A DNA stretch of 64,000 bases from a bacterium 336/3 (GCA_001281695.1 LJIE01000001.1:2813521-2877520); one strand, 5' to 3'; counted from the first letter of the stretch, positions 51,246-61,157 are shown. Numbers and translations are program-made. Notes: a model not told the origin generated them from the sequence alone.

Positions 51246-51285
51246 TGTGAAGAAAATCTATTTAGCCGTTCAGTTTTGGGTTTTG

Positions 51286-51987
51286 TCAAGTATGTTCATA
51301 GATAAATAGAGTAGTCGATATTGTCTCTGCTAGTTCACTATCCTTATCAACAAAATGAAAAAATCCTGATTCCAGCAATTTTGAATTGTCATCAATCCAC
51401 TTTATCAGTTTTTCAATAGAAACATCATCCATTTCTCTAAATTGAGTTCTCTTACCTGTTAAATCTTTGTAATACCTATACATTAAATCAACAAAATTTG
51501 CGAAGCTATTATCTTCCATGCTAATTGTCCAACGCTTAAGCAAATGTTCAATATCACCTGTTAACTGATATATCTCAGTAAAGGCTTGTATGTCAAAATA
51601 AGACTTGTTTTTTGTTGCATTAGTCCACCAAGCCCATATAAAATTAGTAATGGCTCTTTTTTCTTCTTCTGACCACTCCTGCCATTCACCATATTCAAGC
51701 TTTCTAAGTACAACAGAAATATTTATTATAACATCATTTGTAGCTAAAATTTCAAATATTCTAGGTAAATAGTGTTTAAAATCGTTTATATCGCCCCATG
51801 TTGTCATCGCTTTGAAAGCATACCTTGAAAGGTCATCCTCATCCAAGTCTCTTAATTGTTTTGAATGAATTTTCTCTTTGTCAGCATCAGAAACACAACA
51901 AGGACAACTTTCCATTATTGAATTACAAGGATATATCGAAAATGTGTTGTAAAGATTTTGAATTGCTGTTTCTAATTCCTTTGTCAT
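51286..51987 (-). CDS. Orphan helical protein of unknown function with CxxxxxCPCC motif
   Basis: A 233-residue cytosolic, alpha-helical protein. The N-terminal part has CNSIMESCPCCVSDADKEKI, then LRDLDEDDLSRYAFKAMTTW, GDINDFKHYLPRIFEILA, and an aromatic IWAWWTNATKN. This 'CxCC...TWGD...KHYLPRI' layout belongs to a scattered family of bacterial hypothetical proteins that I would guess are immunity- or HEAT-like; no function is established. It stands alone between ccmF and an unrelated operon and is framed by a direct repeat, so it may be a recent insertion. Confidence 0.7.
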   Translation of the reverse strand: MTKELETAIQNLYNTFSIYPCNSIMESCPCCVSDADKEKIHSKQLRDLDEDDLSRYAFKAMTTWGDINDFKHYLPRIFEILATNDVIINISVVLRKLEYGEWQEWSEEEKRAITNFIWAWWTNATKNKSYFDIQAFTEIYQLTGDIEHLLKRWTISMEDNSFANFVDLMYRYYKDLTGKRTQFREMDDVSIEKLIKWIDDNSKLLESGFFHFVDKDSELAETISTTLFIYEHT

Positions 51988-52036
51988 TGTTTAATGTTAT
52001 TTTTGCCCTTGTTGCTATGTTAAAACACTAAGGGGA

Positions 52037-52058
52037 GAGAATAAAGCTTCTCTTTTTT
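52037..52058 (+). terminator. Stranded plus-strand terminator-like hairpin
   Basis: Stem AGAGAA / TTCTCT (52036-52041 with 52048-52053), TAAAGC loop, T-run. No plus-strand gene ends nearby; its 3' half equals that of the ccmF terminator. Confidence 0.45.
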
Positions 52059-52061
52059 ATT
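52046..52061. repeat. 16-nt direct repeat, copy 2
   Basis: GCTTCTCTTTTTTATT, identical to 51230-51245, on the far side of the orphan gene. Confidence 0.6.
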
Positions 52062-52089
52062 GATAGTTTTTATAAGAAAATGCCATTTT

Positions 52090-52539
52090 TTAACAAATAT
52101 CTTTATTCCAATACCCTACTCCACAAAGCTGAGAAACAATGAGTTGCTTATTTTTATAAATACACAGTTTGGGTTTATTCCCCCCTTTTACATGTATAGT
52201 TTCTAATTTGATTTCTAAATTTCCAAGAGGGATCTGTTCTTTTTTAGGCATATCCTTATCATAATACTTGATATAACACATTTTTGTCTGTGTATCAATA
52301 CTAATTTCTTCTAAATAAAATCGAACCCATTTGGCAAAGAAATAATAATTTACAAAAATGCCTAAACTCAAAAAGATGGCAAGAAAAGCCATATAAGGTG
52401 CGAATATAAATGCCACAACCAATAAGCCTAAAATCTGAACCCCTAAAACTATCAGTAAAAGCAATAAATTAGTATGTTTAAAGAGCCTTTTTTGAAAAGG
52501 CAAGTAAGCAACATTGCTTTTGTAATGAAATTTTTCCAT
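52090..52539 (-). CDS. Two-TM membrane protein of unknown function
   Basis: A 149-residue protein with two adjacent TM helices (~24-45 and ~50-72) and a C-terminal cytosolic beta domain (YLEEISIDTQTKMCYIKYYD, then LGNLEIKLETIHVKGG and CIYKNKQLIVSQ). This 2TM-plus-PH-like arrangement is common in Bacteroidota. Function unknown. It is the last of four minus-strand genes in one operon (4 bp after the preceding gene). Confidence 0.68.
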   Translation of the reverse strand: MEKFHYKSNVAYLPFQKRLFKHTNLLLLLIVLGVQILGLLVVAFIFAPYMAFLAIFLSLGIFVNYYFFAKWVRFYLEEISIDTQTKMCYIKYYDKDMPKKEQIPLGNLEIKLETIHVKGGNKPKLCIYKNKQLIVSQLCGVGYWNKDIC

Positions 52540-52543
52540 ATCT

Positions 52544-53788
52544 CTAATATTTTTTACCTACTTCAAATTTGCCTTCATCCATATTCCAATTAAGTTCGAT
52601 GGTTTGGTAGCGAATTTTCTTGGTATATTTCTCAAACTCTTCTAAATCAATACCTCTATCTACGGTAGATAGTTCTCGTAAACAAGCTTTTACGGTCGTA
52701 CCTTGTTGGGGCAATTCATAGCTAATGGCAAAAAACTGCTGATATTTGCGAGGAGGTACACTTTTTTCCCCATCCCAAAAGTCTTTGAGTGTAATAGAGG
52801 GGCAGATATCTTCAGTTACATCTGTCCAAGTAGAGTTTCCATAAACGAAAAAATAAGTTTCATAAATACTTCCTCCATCACCCTCTGCTATAAGATATTG
52901 TTGGGCAAAAGTCTTACCGCTTGCATGATCTATGAAATAGGTAAAAACAACTTTTTCTGCTGTTTTTGTATTTTCCAAACTCATAAAACCATTTTCCTTA
53001 TCTATTTTTTCCTTAATATCAGGACTGGATTCATTAAACCCCTCCACTTTGAATGGAAACATTGCATACAACCCATCTATGGAGTTGTCATCCATATCCA
53101 AATTGTTTTGGTCAGAGTAATTACGTTTGAGTTTTTTAGAAATAATATTGAATAGCCCTCTGGGGCTTATTTCATAATCTATGGTTTCTTGTGTGAATCT
53201 TTTCGTTTTTTCGGTGTGGTCGTAGAAAGTTTTCTCTATTTGTGATTTTACTTGATATTTGTTCCAAAAAGATTGGCTTTTGGTATCAGTAGAAGGGCTA
53301 ATTTCCTGAAAAGAGGCGAAAGGTATGTGAGCTATATATTTGCCTGCAAGCGAGAAAGAAACAAGATAATAACTAAAATCGTCTTGCAGAAAATCTTTGG
53401 GTGAAGCCCCAACAAGTAGAACGATATAGTTTTCATCTACCATTTTACTTCTAATCCAAACTACATTTTTTTCGCCAAAATTACTATCAGGTAATTCCAA
53501 AGCCTCTACTTGTTCTGAGGAAATCAGTCCTGCTGTCATTTTACCATTTTCGATAGCAGGAATTATTTTTGTTGTAAAATAAGTTTGTAAATCGCTGGCA
53601 TACACATAAAAACGAGCCTCTGGAATATCTTTTAAAAGATTTAAGAATCGTTCATCTTTTTGGGCTTCTGGTAATTTTTCGGGTACGCCTGTAGCTGAGT
53701 CTTTTCTTACTTGTTTGGTTTCTTTCTCTTTCGAGGAACAAGCAAACAAGCTCATACATAGCAAAGTAATACAACAATATTTAATCAT
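52544..53788 (-). CDS. Lipoprotein of unknown function (414 aa)
   Basis: A lipoprotein (ITLLCMSLFAC, Cys at about 17) with a Lys/Glu-rich linker and a large globular domain. Visible motifs: PEARFYVYASDLQTYFTTKI, NYIVLLVGASPKDFLQDDFS, YFIDHASGKTFAQQYLIAEG, GDGGSIYETYFFVY. I do not recognise the family. It is third in a compact operon of envelope proteins (27 bp after the 304-residue lipoprotein gene), so it probably sits in the same outer-membrane or periplasmic complex. Confidence 0.7.
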   Translation of the reverse strand: MIKYCCITLLCMSLFACSSKEKETKQVRKDSATGVPEKLPEAQKDERFLNLLKDIPEARFYVYASDLQTYFTTKIIPAIENGKMTAGLISSEQVEALELPDSNFGEKNVVWIRSKMVDENYIVLLVGASPKDFLQDDFSYYLVSFSLAGKYIAHIPFASFQEISPSTDTKSQSFWNKYQVKSQIEKTFYDHTEKTKRFTQETIDYEISPRGLFNIISKKLKRNYSDQNNLDMDDNSIDGLYAMFPFKVEGFNESSPDIKEKIDKENGFMSLENTKTAEKVVFTYFIDHASGKTFAQQYLIAEGDGGSIYETYFFVYGNSTWTDVTEDICPSITLKDFWDGEKSVPPRKYQQFFAISYELPQQGTTVKACLRELSTVDRGIDLEEFEKYTKKIRYQTIELNWNMDEGKFEVGKKY

Positions 53789-53815
53789 AAAATTATGGTA
53801 TTGAATATTTTATAT

Positions 53816-54730
53816 TTATTTCATAGTTTTTGAAATAGCAAACCAACCCATTTGTTCAATAGGAAATTCATTAAAAATGGGGTTTGTACTTACTCTGTTT
53901 TGAGGGTAATTTTTCCAAGCTTGTTCTATTTTCTCGTTTTTTAGTTTATTGAAAATAGTCTGTTCTTTCAAGTATTTTTGAGAAGTTTCAATAGCTTTTA
54001 GTTTTTGGCGAATTTTATTGATAAAAGAAACATCCCATGCCTCCTCATAAGCTTCTTTGGCAGAAGGTTTATAGACATATTTGTTGCCTTTCAAAACGAA
54101 TTTTTCATCTACTTGCTTTAAGAAATGAGATGTTTCTTGATGGCTTTTTTGTAAACTTGCCTCATTGATAGCAATACCGTACTCCAAAAGCACTTTCTCT
54201 GAAGGATTGGGCATTTTGATTGGCTTTATTTGATAACTGGCTTCGTTTTTCCATACTATTGTATTTTTAATCATAGAGCCTTTCCAAAAATCAATGTTTT
54301 TTAGTTTTTCTGTGTAAGGCACACCTATCCAAATACTTTCTTGATCCTTGATTTTTAGTTTTTTATTATCCTGAAAAGCCTCTAAATAAAAAACACCCAA
54401 AGTCTGTACATCTGTTTGAATGTTTGTTTGAAGAGAATCTAACACTTTTTGAGCTTCTTTCACCTGAATTTGTACTTTACCTTGTACTATTTTTTCTGTG
54501 CTATCTGTAAAACATTGAGGTAAAAACACAAAAAACACCCCATTTTCCCCCACAATAATGTTTGTAGAATCTGCATTGATGACAAATTCTTGGCTGGCTA
54601 CATCATGCCAAAATGGTTTAGTATTCACTTTTGTAGAGTCTTTTTGAGGTTTATGCGTGTTTTCCTGATGCTTTTCTTTCTTTTCACAAGCAAATAATCC
54701 GATAACCAAGATAAAGAACAGATATTTCAT
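53816..54730 (-). CDS. Lipoprotein of unknown function (304 aa)
   Basis: A lipoprotein (MKYLFFILVIGLFAC, Cys15). The mature part starts with a His/Lys-rich linker. A Bacteroidota-type beta domain follows (EFVINADSTNIIVGENGVFF, then FVFLPQCFTDS and GKVQIQVKEAQKV) that resembles N-terminal domains of other surface lipoproteins which test a 'filler' value against NI.GENG. The C-terminal part is helical. It lies 3 bp after the 284-residue gene and is clearly co-transcribed. Role unknown. Confidence 0.7.
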   Translation of the reverse strand: MKYLFFILVIGLFACEKKEKHQENTHKPQKDSTKVNTKPFWHDVASQEFVINADSTNIIVGENGVFFVFLPQCFTDSTEKIVQGKVQIQVKEAQKVLDSLQTNIQTDVQTLGVFYLEAFQDNKKLKIKDQESIWIGVPYTEKLKNIDFWKGSMIKNTIVWKNEASYQIKPIKMPNPSEKVLLEYGIAINEASLQKSHQETSHFLKQVDEKFVLKGNKYVYKPSAKEAYEEAWDVSFINKIRQKLKAIETSQKYLKEQTIFNKLKNEKIEQAWKNYPQNRVSTNPIFNEFPIEQMGWFAISKTMK

Positions 54731-54733
54731 GGT

Positions 54734-55570
54734 TTAATTCTTAGAAAGTGGTTTATAAACATACAATTTTCTTTCTAACCAATAAGTGATATTATCTTTT
54801 TCAACTTTTCCATACATTTCATCAGCTATCATTTTTATTTGGTTACAAAATACTGTATATGAAATCTTATCTAATTTACCTTTATCAATCATATCAACAA
54901 GAGGTTTTACTTTCTCCAAGAGTTTACCATCATCTACAAAAAATATTTGAAAATCAGCTAATTGGGTGTATGTATTTTTATCTTTTTGGAAGAAAAACAA
55001 ACCTAAAAATTGTGCATTTTGTGGTTGGAGCGTTTTATTTTCACGTTGGAAAATATCTTTTTTCCTGAAGTATAAGTAATTTTTTATCCCTTGTAGATGT
55101 TGATAAAATTCTTTGTTTTCGTATTTCATTTTAAATAAAAAACACCTGTCAGATTGTTCGTTGGTATACATTACATGATAAGACGGAGCAACTCTCACAG
55201 AATAGTTATCTCCATATACTCTGAAAGTTTTATTTCCAAAATGATTTTGAAAACTTAAGCTATCTTCAAGAGGCAGAAATAATGTTGATTCTGAAATTGT
55301 AGGAAGTAAATCTTTTAAAACATACGTTTTATTGACCTGAATATTAGGCATATCAGAGGACAGCATCCACTGCTTAATATTTGTACTCGAAAGACACATC
55401 AAAGCTTCTTTATCAAATGTAAGAATAGAAGATTCATTGATGCTATCTCCTATTTTTAATCCTTTTTCTCCATTTTTAATGATGCCTTTTATATTCTTAA
55501 CAACATAAATATTTTGAGCTTGTGTAGCAACAGACATCATAAACATTATCCAGAATATTATTTTTTTCAT
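54734..55570 (-). CDS. Secreted protein of unknown function (278 aa)
   Basis: Started at 55570, which gives signal MKKIIFWIMFMMSVATQAQ; the longer start at 55588 adds MEKNEN. The mature protein opens with NIYVVKNIKGIIKNGEKGLK and GDSINESSILTFDKEALMCL, a pattern of small beta domains found in Bacteroidota proteins that sense or scaffold at the envelope. It is the first gene of a four-gene operon reading leftwards. The ~108 bp to the divergent gene at 55679 should hold both promoters, but I found no perfect -7 box. Confidence 0.7.
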   Translation of the reverse strand: MKKIIFWIMFMMSVATQAQNIYVVKNIKGIIKNGEKGLKIGDSINESSILTFDKEALMCLSSTNIKQWMLSSDMPNIQVNKTYVLKDLLPTISESTLFLPLEDSLSFQNHFGNKTFRVYGDNYSVRVAPSYHVMYTNEQSDRCFLFKMKYENKEFYQHLQGIKNYLYFRKKDIFQRENKTLQPQNAQFLGLFFFQKDKNTYTQLADFQIFFVDDGKLLEKVKPLVDMIDKGKLDKISYTVFCNQIKMIADEMYGKVEKDNITYWLERKLYVYKPLSKN

Positions 55571-55678
55571 ATTTTCATTTTTTTCCAAAGTTCTACCAAT
55601 ATAATCGAAATTTATATCTTACAAAAATCATACATTGATATATCTTTTATAGATTTACAAAAAACTTTTTTTGATACT

Positions 55679-56683
55679 ATGATTGTACAAAAAATACATA
55701 TTCAAACTTATAGAATTGTTGCTCTTTGGGCTTTTATAGAATGTTCGTTAGGTGGACTTGCTCATGCTTTCAAACTACCTTTTACAGGAATTTATGTGGG
55801 TGGTGGGTCTATTTTTTGCATTGTATTGCTTGCTCGTTTTGGGGGTGTACAACATATTTTGCCTGCATTGGCAACTGTATTAAGCCTAAAATTTGCCTTA
55901 AATCCTCATTCGCCTATTGGAGCTTATTTGGCTGTGGCTTTTCAAGGTGTGATAGGTTATTTGTTATTTAGGTTTTCAAGTTTTTTTCAGTTCAATACCA
56001 TTATTTTAGGTTTTTTAGGACTTTTAGAGTCTGCTCTCCAAAAGATTTTGGTGCTTACATTGTTGTATGGAAAAGGGTTTTATCAAGTTTTAGATAAAAT
56101 CATTGCAGAAACTGCCAAAATATTTGGTTTTTTGCACTACCCCAACAGCACTCATTTATTTGGGTTTTATGTAATGTTATATGCATGTACGGGTATTTTG
56201 ATAGGTTTACTTATTAATCGTTATATTAAATATATAGAAAATCATCCATCATTTGAACTGTTATCTCAGAACATAGAATTGGAAAATATTGAAGAAGTCA
56301 AGAATTCTCAAAATAGTTATAAAATATGGAAAGCAATGGCTACACTTGTTTTCTTGTCAGTTTTTCTATACATTTGGGGAGATGGTAATATTTGGACAAG
56401 CCTGATTTTATCTATTCTGATGATAATTTTATGGTATTGGGGACTGATGAAGGTAGTAGTCTGGATTGCTAAAAAATGGCATTGGAATAAATGGATTGAT
56501 TTAAAAGCTCAACAAGATATCATACAACTGATTCCAAAAATAAAATCTTACTGGATTTTGAGTTATCATGTAAGTAAAACAAAACCATTAAAAGAACGTT
56601 TTTTTAGTTTTATACATTTGTTTGTTGGGCAAGTTTTATTTCGTTTAGAGAGCTTACCTAAAGGCTCTAAACAGGATGTATGA
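55679..56683 (+). CDS. Polytopic membrane protein, possibly an ECF-type substrate component
   Basis: The longer frame from 55514 would overlap the divergent gene's signal peptide region, so I use ATG 55679 (MIVQKIHIQTYRIVALWAF). It has 334 residues with six TM helices in the first ~170 and two more near 225-265. The N-terminal half (IECSLGGLAHAFKLPFTGIYVGGGSI, split as LGGLAHAFKLPFTGIYVGG) looks like the S-component fold of energy-coupling-factor transporters, but no ATPase or EcfT gene is nearby. It is followed 9 bp later by the PKD-repeat gene. Function uncertain. Confidence 0.6.
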   Translation: MIVQKIHIQTYRIVALWAFIECSLGGLAHAFKLPFTGIYVGGGSIFCIVLLARFGGVQHILPALATVLSLKFALNPHSPIGAYLAVAFQGVIGYLLFRFSSFFQFNTIILGFLGLLESALQKILVLTLLYGKGFYQVLDKIIAETAKIFGFLHYPNSTHLFGFYVMLYACTGILIGLLINRYIKYIENHPSFELLSQNIELENIEEVKNSQNSYKIWKAMATLVFLSVFLYIWGDGNIWTSLILSILMIILWYWGLMKVVVWIAKKWHWNKWIDLKAQQDIIQLIPKIKSYWILSYHVSKTKPLKERFFSFIHLFVGQVLFRLESLPKGSKQDV

Positions 56684-56692
56684 CAAAAGGCT

Positions 56693-59533
56693 ATGAATAT
56701 GCGAATTTCTATCTTATTTAGTTTTTATTTTCTAATTCTTTCATGGGGGGAACTATTTGCCCAATGTGTTCCGAGTAATACAGCCAACTTTGGAATACCT
56801 ACAATAGTATGCCCTGACCAAACATTTAATCTTACCAATCCTGATAATACAAGCAACGTTACCTACAACTGGAATTTGTGTGGAGAAGACATGAAAACCA
56901 TTCCCACTACTGAAAAACTCCTCAATATGTTTGGAGCAGATGGTTTACTGAAGCCACAGTTGATTTTTGATAGTGGTGAATATTTCTTGTTTATATCTTC
57001 TTTTTATAATGGAAAACTTTTTAGGGTAGATTTTGGCAATAGCCCCAACAATGCTCCTCAACAAATTGTAGATTTAGGTAGTTTCGGAGGTACGCTCCGA
57101 AATCCTTATGATCTAGTCATTCAAAAAGATTATACAACCAATACTTGGATAGGTTTGATGAATCTAAGATTCAATACTAACGCCACTTTTATTCGGTTTA
57201 ATTTCGGCAACTCTTTAAAGAACATACCTGTTGCAACCAATGCAGGCAATTTAGGTACTTATAATTTGTATGGCTTTAGAGTTTTAAAAGAAGGAAATAA
57301 TTATTATTTGATTACATCTGACAGAGATACCAAAAATTTTTATGTTGTAAATTTAGGAACAAGTCTCAATACTCCTATCAGTACATCTAATATTGTCAAT
57401 ACATTCAATATTCCTGATTTAGATGGAAGTGGAGGTCAAGATTTTGATTTTATAGAAAGTTGTGGTGTTTGGAATGTTTTGATGGTTGGAGCTCTGCATA
57501 TTTTTCATTTGAAGTTCACTGGAAGTATTACTTCTACACCCACTTACACAAAAATCGTCCCTCCTGTAGATTTGGGCTTCGGAATTGGTATCAAGGCTAT
57601 TCATGAAGATGGCAAGTTTTATGCATTGGTTTTAGGCTATGACCCTGGAAAGTTATTTGTAATGGATTATGGTAGCAGTATCAATAACAATACACCTACC
57701 ATTACTCAAGTAGCTACTATGACAGATACTCCTAATAATTTTTATGGTTTGGCTTGGGCTTATCATCAAGATGCTTTTTATGTGTTTAGCGTAACTCTAT
57801 TTGCTGATAATATATTTAAAATCAAATTTAAACGAGATTGTGGTGTAAATATTCCATCTGAAAGTACTACAACTACAAATCCAACCAATGTGAGTTATCG
57901 AAATGTTGGTACGCATCCTATTACATTAAGGGTTTATGATGGCAATAATACACTTATTCAATTACACAACAATACTGTTACAGTAAACCCAACCTCTACA
58001 GTAGGTAATTTTACAGCTAATCCGGTTTGTGTAGGTAATTTGATGAGTTTTAACAACATTTCTGTGGGTTCTGATGCTCAAGTGAGTTCTTGGGTTTGGG
58101 ACTTTGGTGATGGCAATAACTCCAATGCTAAAAATCCGACACATCTGTATACTTCATCGGGTACTTACAATGTAACACTTACAGTCAATAATGTCAATGG
58201 ATGTAGCAATACTATTAGCAAACAAGTAATCGTTTCTAATGGCGTAAATGCTGATTTTCAAGAAATTACAACAGCTTGTTTAGGACAACCAATAGTCTTT
58301 AATAATCTTTCTACTTTTACAAATTTACCTTTTGATGAAGTTTCAGGCTTTTACTGGAATTTTGGTGATGGTACATACTCTCCTTTTCAAAACCCTACAA
58401 AAACTTATACAACTACTGGAAATTATACCATTAGCTTGACTGTAAGAGATAAAGCAGGCTGTACAGATGTCATTACAAAAAATATTAATGTATTAGATAA
58501 TCCTTTGGCTTCATTTAATTTTCCAACTAAAATATGTGTGGGTGTCCCTGTCTCTTTTGCAAGTACAACAGTCAATGCTTCTGAATATTTGTGGTTATTT
58601 GAAGCTCATGGTACAAGCCAGAGTGCCAATCCGACTGTAACATTTACAAAATCAGGATTTTACGACATAACACTCCAAGTAAAAAATAGTAATAATTGTA
58701 CTTCTTCTTTTACTGTCGAAAATATTGAGGTATTGGATGCTCCTAATATTATTTTCAATGCTCAGAAAACCAGTAATAATCTTTTAGAAATTAATTTTAC
58801 AAATTTTTCGAGTGGAGCTACTGCTTATGAGTGGATTTTTGGAGATGGAACAACATCTCAAGAAACAAATCCCAAACATACTTATCAGCAAGCAGGCGAG
58901 TATGTGGTTTCTTTAAAAGCAAAAACAAATAACGATTGCGAAAGCTCTGTTAGTCAAGTAATTGGTGTGGGTGCACTCCAAACTGATTTGGCTATCAATC
59001 AGGCTCTTTTGATAGGTGAAAAGCTTAACATTGAACTGGAAAACAAAGGAAATACACTACTCAATCAGATTACAATTGAAGTACAGATTGGTGATACTAC
59101 TTTCAGGGAAATTTATCCTAATACCATTGCCATTGGTGAAAAAATAAACCTTGACTTACAAACAATCTTGTCATCAGAACTTACATCAAAAAACCGTTAT
59201 TTGTGTATCAATGTGTTACCGAAGCCGTCATTGCAAGACAAAAATAATCAGAACAATCAAGCTTGTATCAATTTAAGTAATCGTTTTATGGTTTTTGAGC
59301 CTTACCCCAACCCTACTACTGACGATTTAACTATTTCATTTACAGCACCTAACACAGGTTCTGTAAAAATAATATTTACAGATGTGGTTGGAAGAACGAT
59401 TAATTATCAAACCGTTGCTAATGTTGGTTATAACAAACAAAGCCTTTCGCTAAAAAGCTTTGCAAAAGGCTTGTATATAGTTTCTTTCGAATATGAAAAT
59501 AAGGTCTTATATAAGAAAGTGGTTGTACAGTAA
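56693..59533 (+). CDS. T9SS-exported protein with four PKD domains
   Basis: A 946-residue secreted protein (signal ISILFSFYFLILSWGELFAQ; Met3 at 56699 also possible). Residues ~70-390 form a repeated beta structure with alternating GxxYFLF.SS and DFGNS strands, like a propeller. Four PKD domains follow: VWDFGDGNNSN (~465), YWNFGDGTYSP (~555), YLWLFEAHGTS (degenerate, ~635), YEWIFGDGTTS (~715). A CARDB-like Ig domain (LQTDLAINQALLIGEKLNIE) precedes a type A sorting domain (FEPYPNPTTDDLTI...FAKGLYIVSF). It is exported and anchored to the surface by T9SS; a ligand-binding role is likely. Confidence 0.88.
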   Translation: MNMRISILFSFYFLILSWGELFAQCVPSNTANFGIPTIVCPDQTFNLTNPDNTSNVTYNWNLCGEDMKTIPTTEKLLNMFGADGLLKPQLIFDSGEYFLFISSFYNGKLFRVDFGNSPNNAPQQIVDLGSFGGTLRNPYDLVIQKDYTTNTWIGLMNLRFNTNATFIRFNFGNSLKNIPVATNAGNLGTYNLYGFRVLKEGNNYYLITSDRDTKNFYVVNLGTSLNTPISTSNIVNTFNIPDLDGSGGQDFDFIESCGVWNVLMVGALHIFHLKFTGSITSTPTYTKIVPPVDLGFGIGIKAIHEDGKFYALVLGYDPGKLFVMDYGSSINNNTPTITQVATMTDTPNNFYGLAWAYHQDAFYVFSVTLFADNIFKIKFKRDCGVNIPSESTTTTNPTNVSYRNVGTHPITLRVYDGNNTLIQLHNNTVTVNPTSTVGNFTANPVCVGNLMSFNNISVGSDAQVSSWVWDFGDGNNSNAKNPTHLYTSSGTYNVTLTVNNVNGCSNTISKQVIVSNGVNADFQEITTACLGQPIVFNNLSTFTNLPFDEVSGFYWNFGDGTYSPFQNPTKTYTTTGNYTISLTVRDKAGCTDVITKNINVLDNPLASFNFPTKICVGVPVSFASTTVNASEYLWLFEAHGTSQSANPTVTFTKSGFYDITLQVKNSNNCTSSFTVENIEVLDAPNIIFNAQKTSNNLLEINFTNFSSGATAYEWIFGDGTTSQETNPKHTYQQAGEYVVSLKAKTNNDCESSVSQVIGVGALQTDLAINQALLIGEKLNIELENKGNTLLNQITIEVQIGDTTFREIYPNTIAIGEKINLDLQTILSSELTSKNRYLCINVLPKPSLQDKNNQNNQACINLSNRFMVFEPYPNPTTDDLTISFTAPNTGSVKIIFTDVVGRTINYQTVANVGYNKQSLSLKSFAKGLYIVSFEYENKVLYKKVVVQ

Positions 59534-59560
59534 AAGTAGATTGGAAAACGTTGCTTATTT

Positions 59561-60070
59561 CTAAAAATTCTTTGCAATATATTTATCCAATTTTGCATCA
59601 TCCATCTTAGCCAGTTTATTGAGTTCTGAGTTTTTCTTCACAGCAATTCCTTTTTTATAAACTTTAAGAATAGAGTTAATTCCAGCCTTCACAAATGTGT
59701 ATTTCTTGGATTTGTCTTTATTATTTTCAATGGCACTTTTTCCAAAACCAGCCATATAAATTAGTAGAAATTGTTCATTTCCTTCACTGAGTTTCATGTG
59801 ATTTGTGCTAATTTCTATAGAAATAGAAGGGCTACCTGTTAAATATTGTATGATAAACGCATTGATTTTCTTCCTTTTATCTTGCTCCTTATCCAAATCA
59901 GTGTCTTCAAGCCATTTTGCAGCCTCAACAAATGTAGATTCGTATTTAGTGTAGTCTTCAGGTGTTTTAAATTCAATATTTTCTGGCAATTGAAAAGTAG
60001 ATTGTGCCCATACACCATTTAGTGTAAAACAAAGTATCAGAATAGAGAATAAAAATGCTTTTAATTTCAT
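59561..60070 (-). CDS. Secreted protein of unknown function (169 aa)
   Basis: A small exported protein (signal MKLKAFLFSILILCFTLNGVWAQ). The mature part is helical and Lys-rich: FKTPEDYTKYESTFVEAAKW, then EISTNHMKLSEGNEQFLLIY and the C-terminal VYKKGIAVKKNSELNKLAKM. The end resembles the C-terminus of the protein at 20040-20750 (KGIAIKKN). Function unknown. It converges with the PKD-repeat gene, with 27 bp between the stops, and is separated from accA by the accA terminator. Confidence 0.7.
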   Translation of the reverse strand: MKLKAFLFSILILCFTLNGVWAQSTFQLPENIEFKTPEDYTKYESTFVEAAKWLEDTDLDKEQDKRKKINAFIIQYLTGSPSISIEISTNHMKLSEGNEQFLLIYMAGFGKSAIENNKDKSKKYTFVKAGINSILKVYKKGIAVKKNSELNKLAKMDDAKLDKYIAKNF

Positions 60071-60103
60071 AAAATTTAATCGTTTTTAAAGTGATATATA
60101 TAC

Positions 60104-60143
60104 CAAAAAAAATCAGACTAAATATAATTATATTCAGTCTGAT
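60104..60143 (-). terminator. Intrinsic terminator of accA
   Basis: Minus strand: ATCAGACT (60143-60136), AT-rich self-complementary loop, AGTCTGAT (60119-60112), then T-run (60111-60104). Confidence 0.85.
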
Positions 60144-60180
60144 AATAATATGAAAAACACATAAAATAGTCAATAAAAAC

Positions 60181-61131
60181 TTATTCTTTTACTACTCCCA
60201 TCTTAGAAAACTTCTCAATACGCTGTTCTATTCGTTTATCTGTATCTAATTTGTCTAGTTTTTTAATATTTTCTAAAATTATTTTTTTGACTGTAGCATA
60301 TATTTTTTGAGGATTGGTATGTGCCCCACCCAAAGGTTCTTCTACAATTCCATCTATGAGTTTGTTTTTAAGCATATCTGTTGCCGTTAAGCTCAAAGCC
60401 TCAGCAGCTTGTTCTTTATAATCCCAGCTACGCCACAAAATAGAGCTACAACTTTCAGGAGAAATCACTGAATACCAAGTGTTTTCAAGCATCAAGACTT
60501 TATCTCCAATAGCAATTCCCAAAGCACCACCAGAGGCTCCTTCGCCAATAATGATACAAATAATGGGCACTTTGAGCATAAACATCTCTCTCAGGTTTTT
60601 TGCGATTGCCTCACCTTGTCCACGTTCTTCAGCTTCGATACCAGGAAAAGCACCAGGCGTATCAATCAACGTTACAATAGGTTTGTTAAATTTTTCAGCA
60701 AGTTTCATCAAACGTAAAGCCTTTCTATAACCTTCGGGGTTTGGCATTCCAAAATTTCTGTACTGACGTTGTTTTGTATTTCTTCCTTTTTGTTGTCCAA
60801 TAAACATAACTGTTTGTTCGCCCATCCTACCAAAACCACCAATCATGGCTTTGTCGTCAGCAACTGTACGGTCTCCATGCAATTCAATGAACTCTTCGCA
60901 CATATTTTCGATATAATCTAAAGCATAAGGACGTTCAGGATGACGGGAAAGTTGTACTCTTTGCCAACGAGTAAGATTCTGATAAGTTTCTTTTTTTAAT
61001 TCTAAAAGCTGATTTTCAACACTTTCAATAGCAACACTCAAATCTACTTTATTATTTTCAGCAAGCGTTTTCATCTCACTGATTTTTGCCTCCAGTTCGG
61101 CGATAGGTTGTTCAAAATCTAAAAATACCAT
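60181..61131 (-). CDS. accA: Acetyl-CoA carboxylase carboxyltransferase subunit alpha
   Basis: A 316-residue subunit of the carboxyltransferase that makes malonyl-CoA for fatty-acid synthesis, acting with AccD. Seen: N-terminal helical [20 protein letters not shown], then [90 protein letters not shown] and [14 protein letters not shown]. Length is normal. accD is not in the window. The gene follows the HIT gene by 60 bp with a REP-like hairpin between them. Confidence 0.98.
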   Translation of the reverse strand: MVFLDFEQPIAELEAKISEMKTLAENNKVDLSVAIESVENQLLELKKETYQNLTRWQRVQLSRHPERPYALDYIENMCEEFIELHGDRTVADDKAMIGGFGRMGEQTVMFIGQQKGRNTKQRQYRNFGMPNPEGYRKALRLMKLAEKFNKPIVTLIDTPGAFPGIEAEERGQGEAIAKNLREMFMLKVPIICIIIGEGASGGALGIAIGDKVLMLENTWYSVISPESCSSILWRSWDYKEQAAEALSLTATDMLKNKLIDGIVEEPLGGAHTNPQKIYATVKKIILENIKKLDKLDTDKRIEQRIEKFSKMGVVKE

Positions 61132-61157
61132 AACTTGTTTGCTGTTTTAAATACCAA

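Noticed and set aside
52016-52040. tRNA or small RNA gene beside the orphan gene
   Set aside because: No cloverleaf, no T-loop or anticodon pattern; only a short terminator-like hairpin is present.
55514-56683. 389-residue version of the ECF-like membrane protein
   Set aside because: The first 55 residues overlap the divergent signal-peptide coding region and read like non-coding sequence; ATG 55679 fits.
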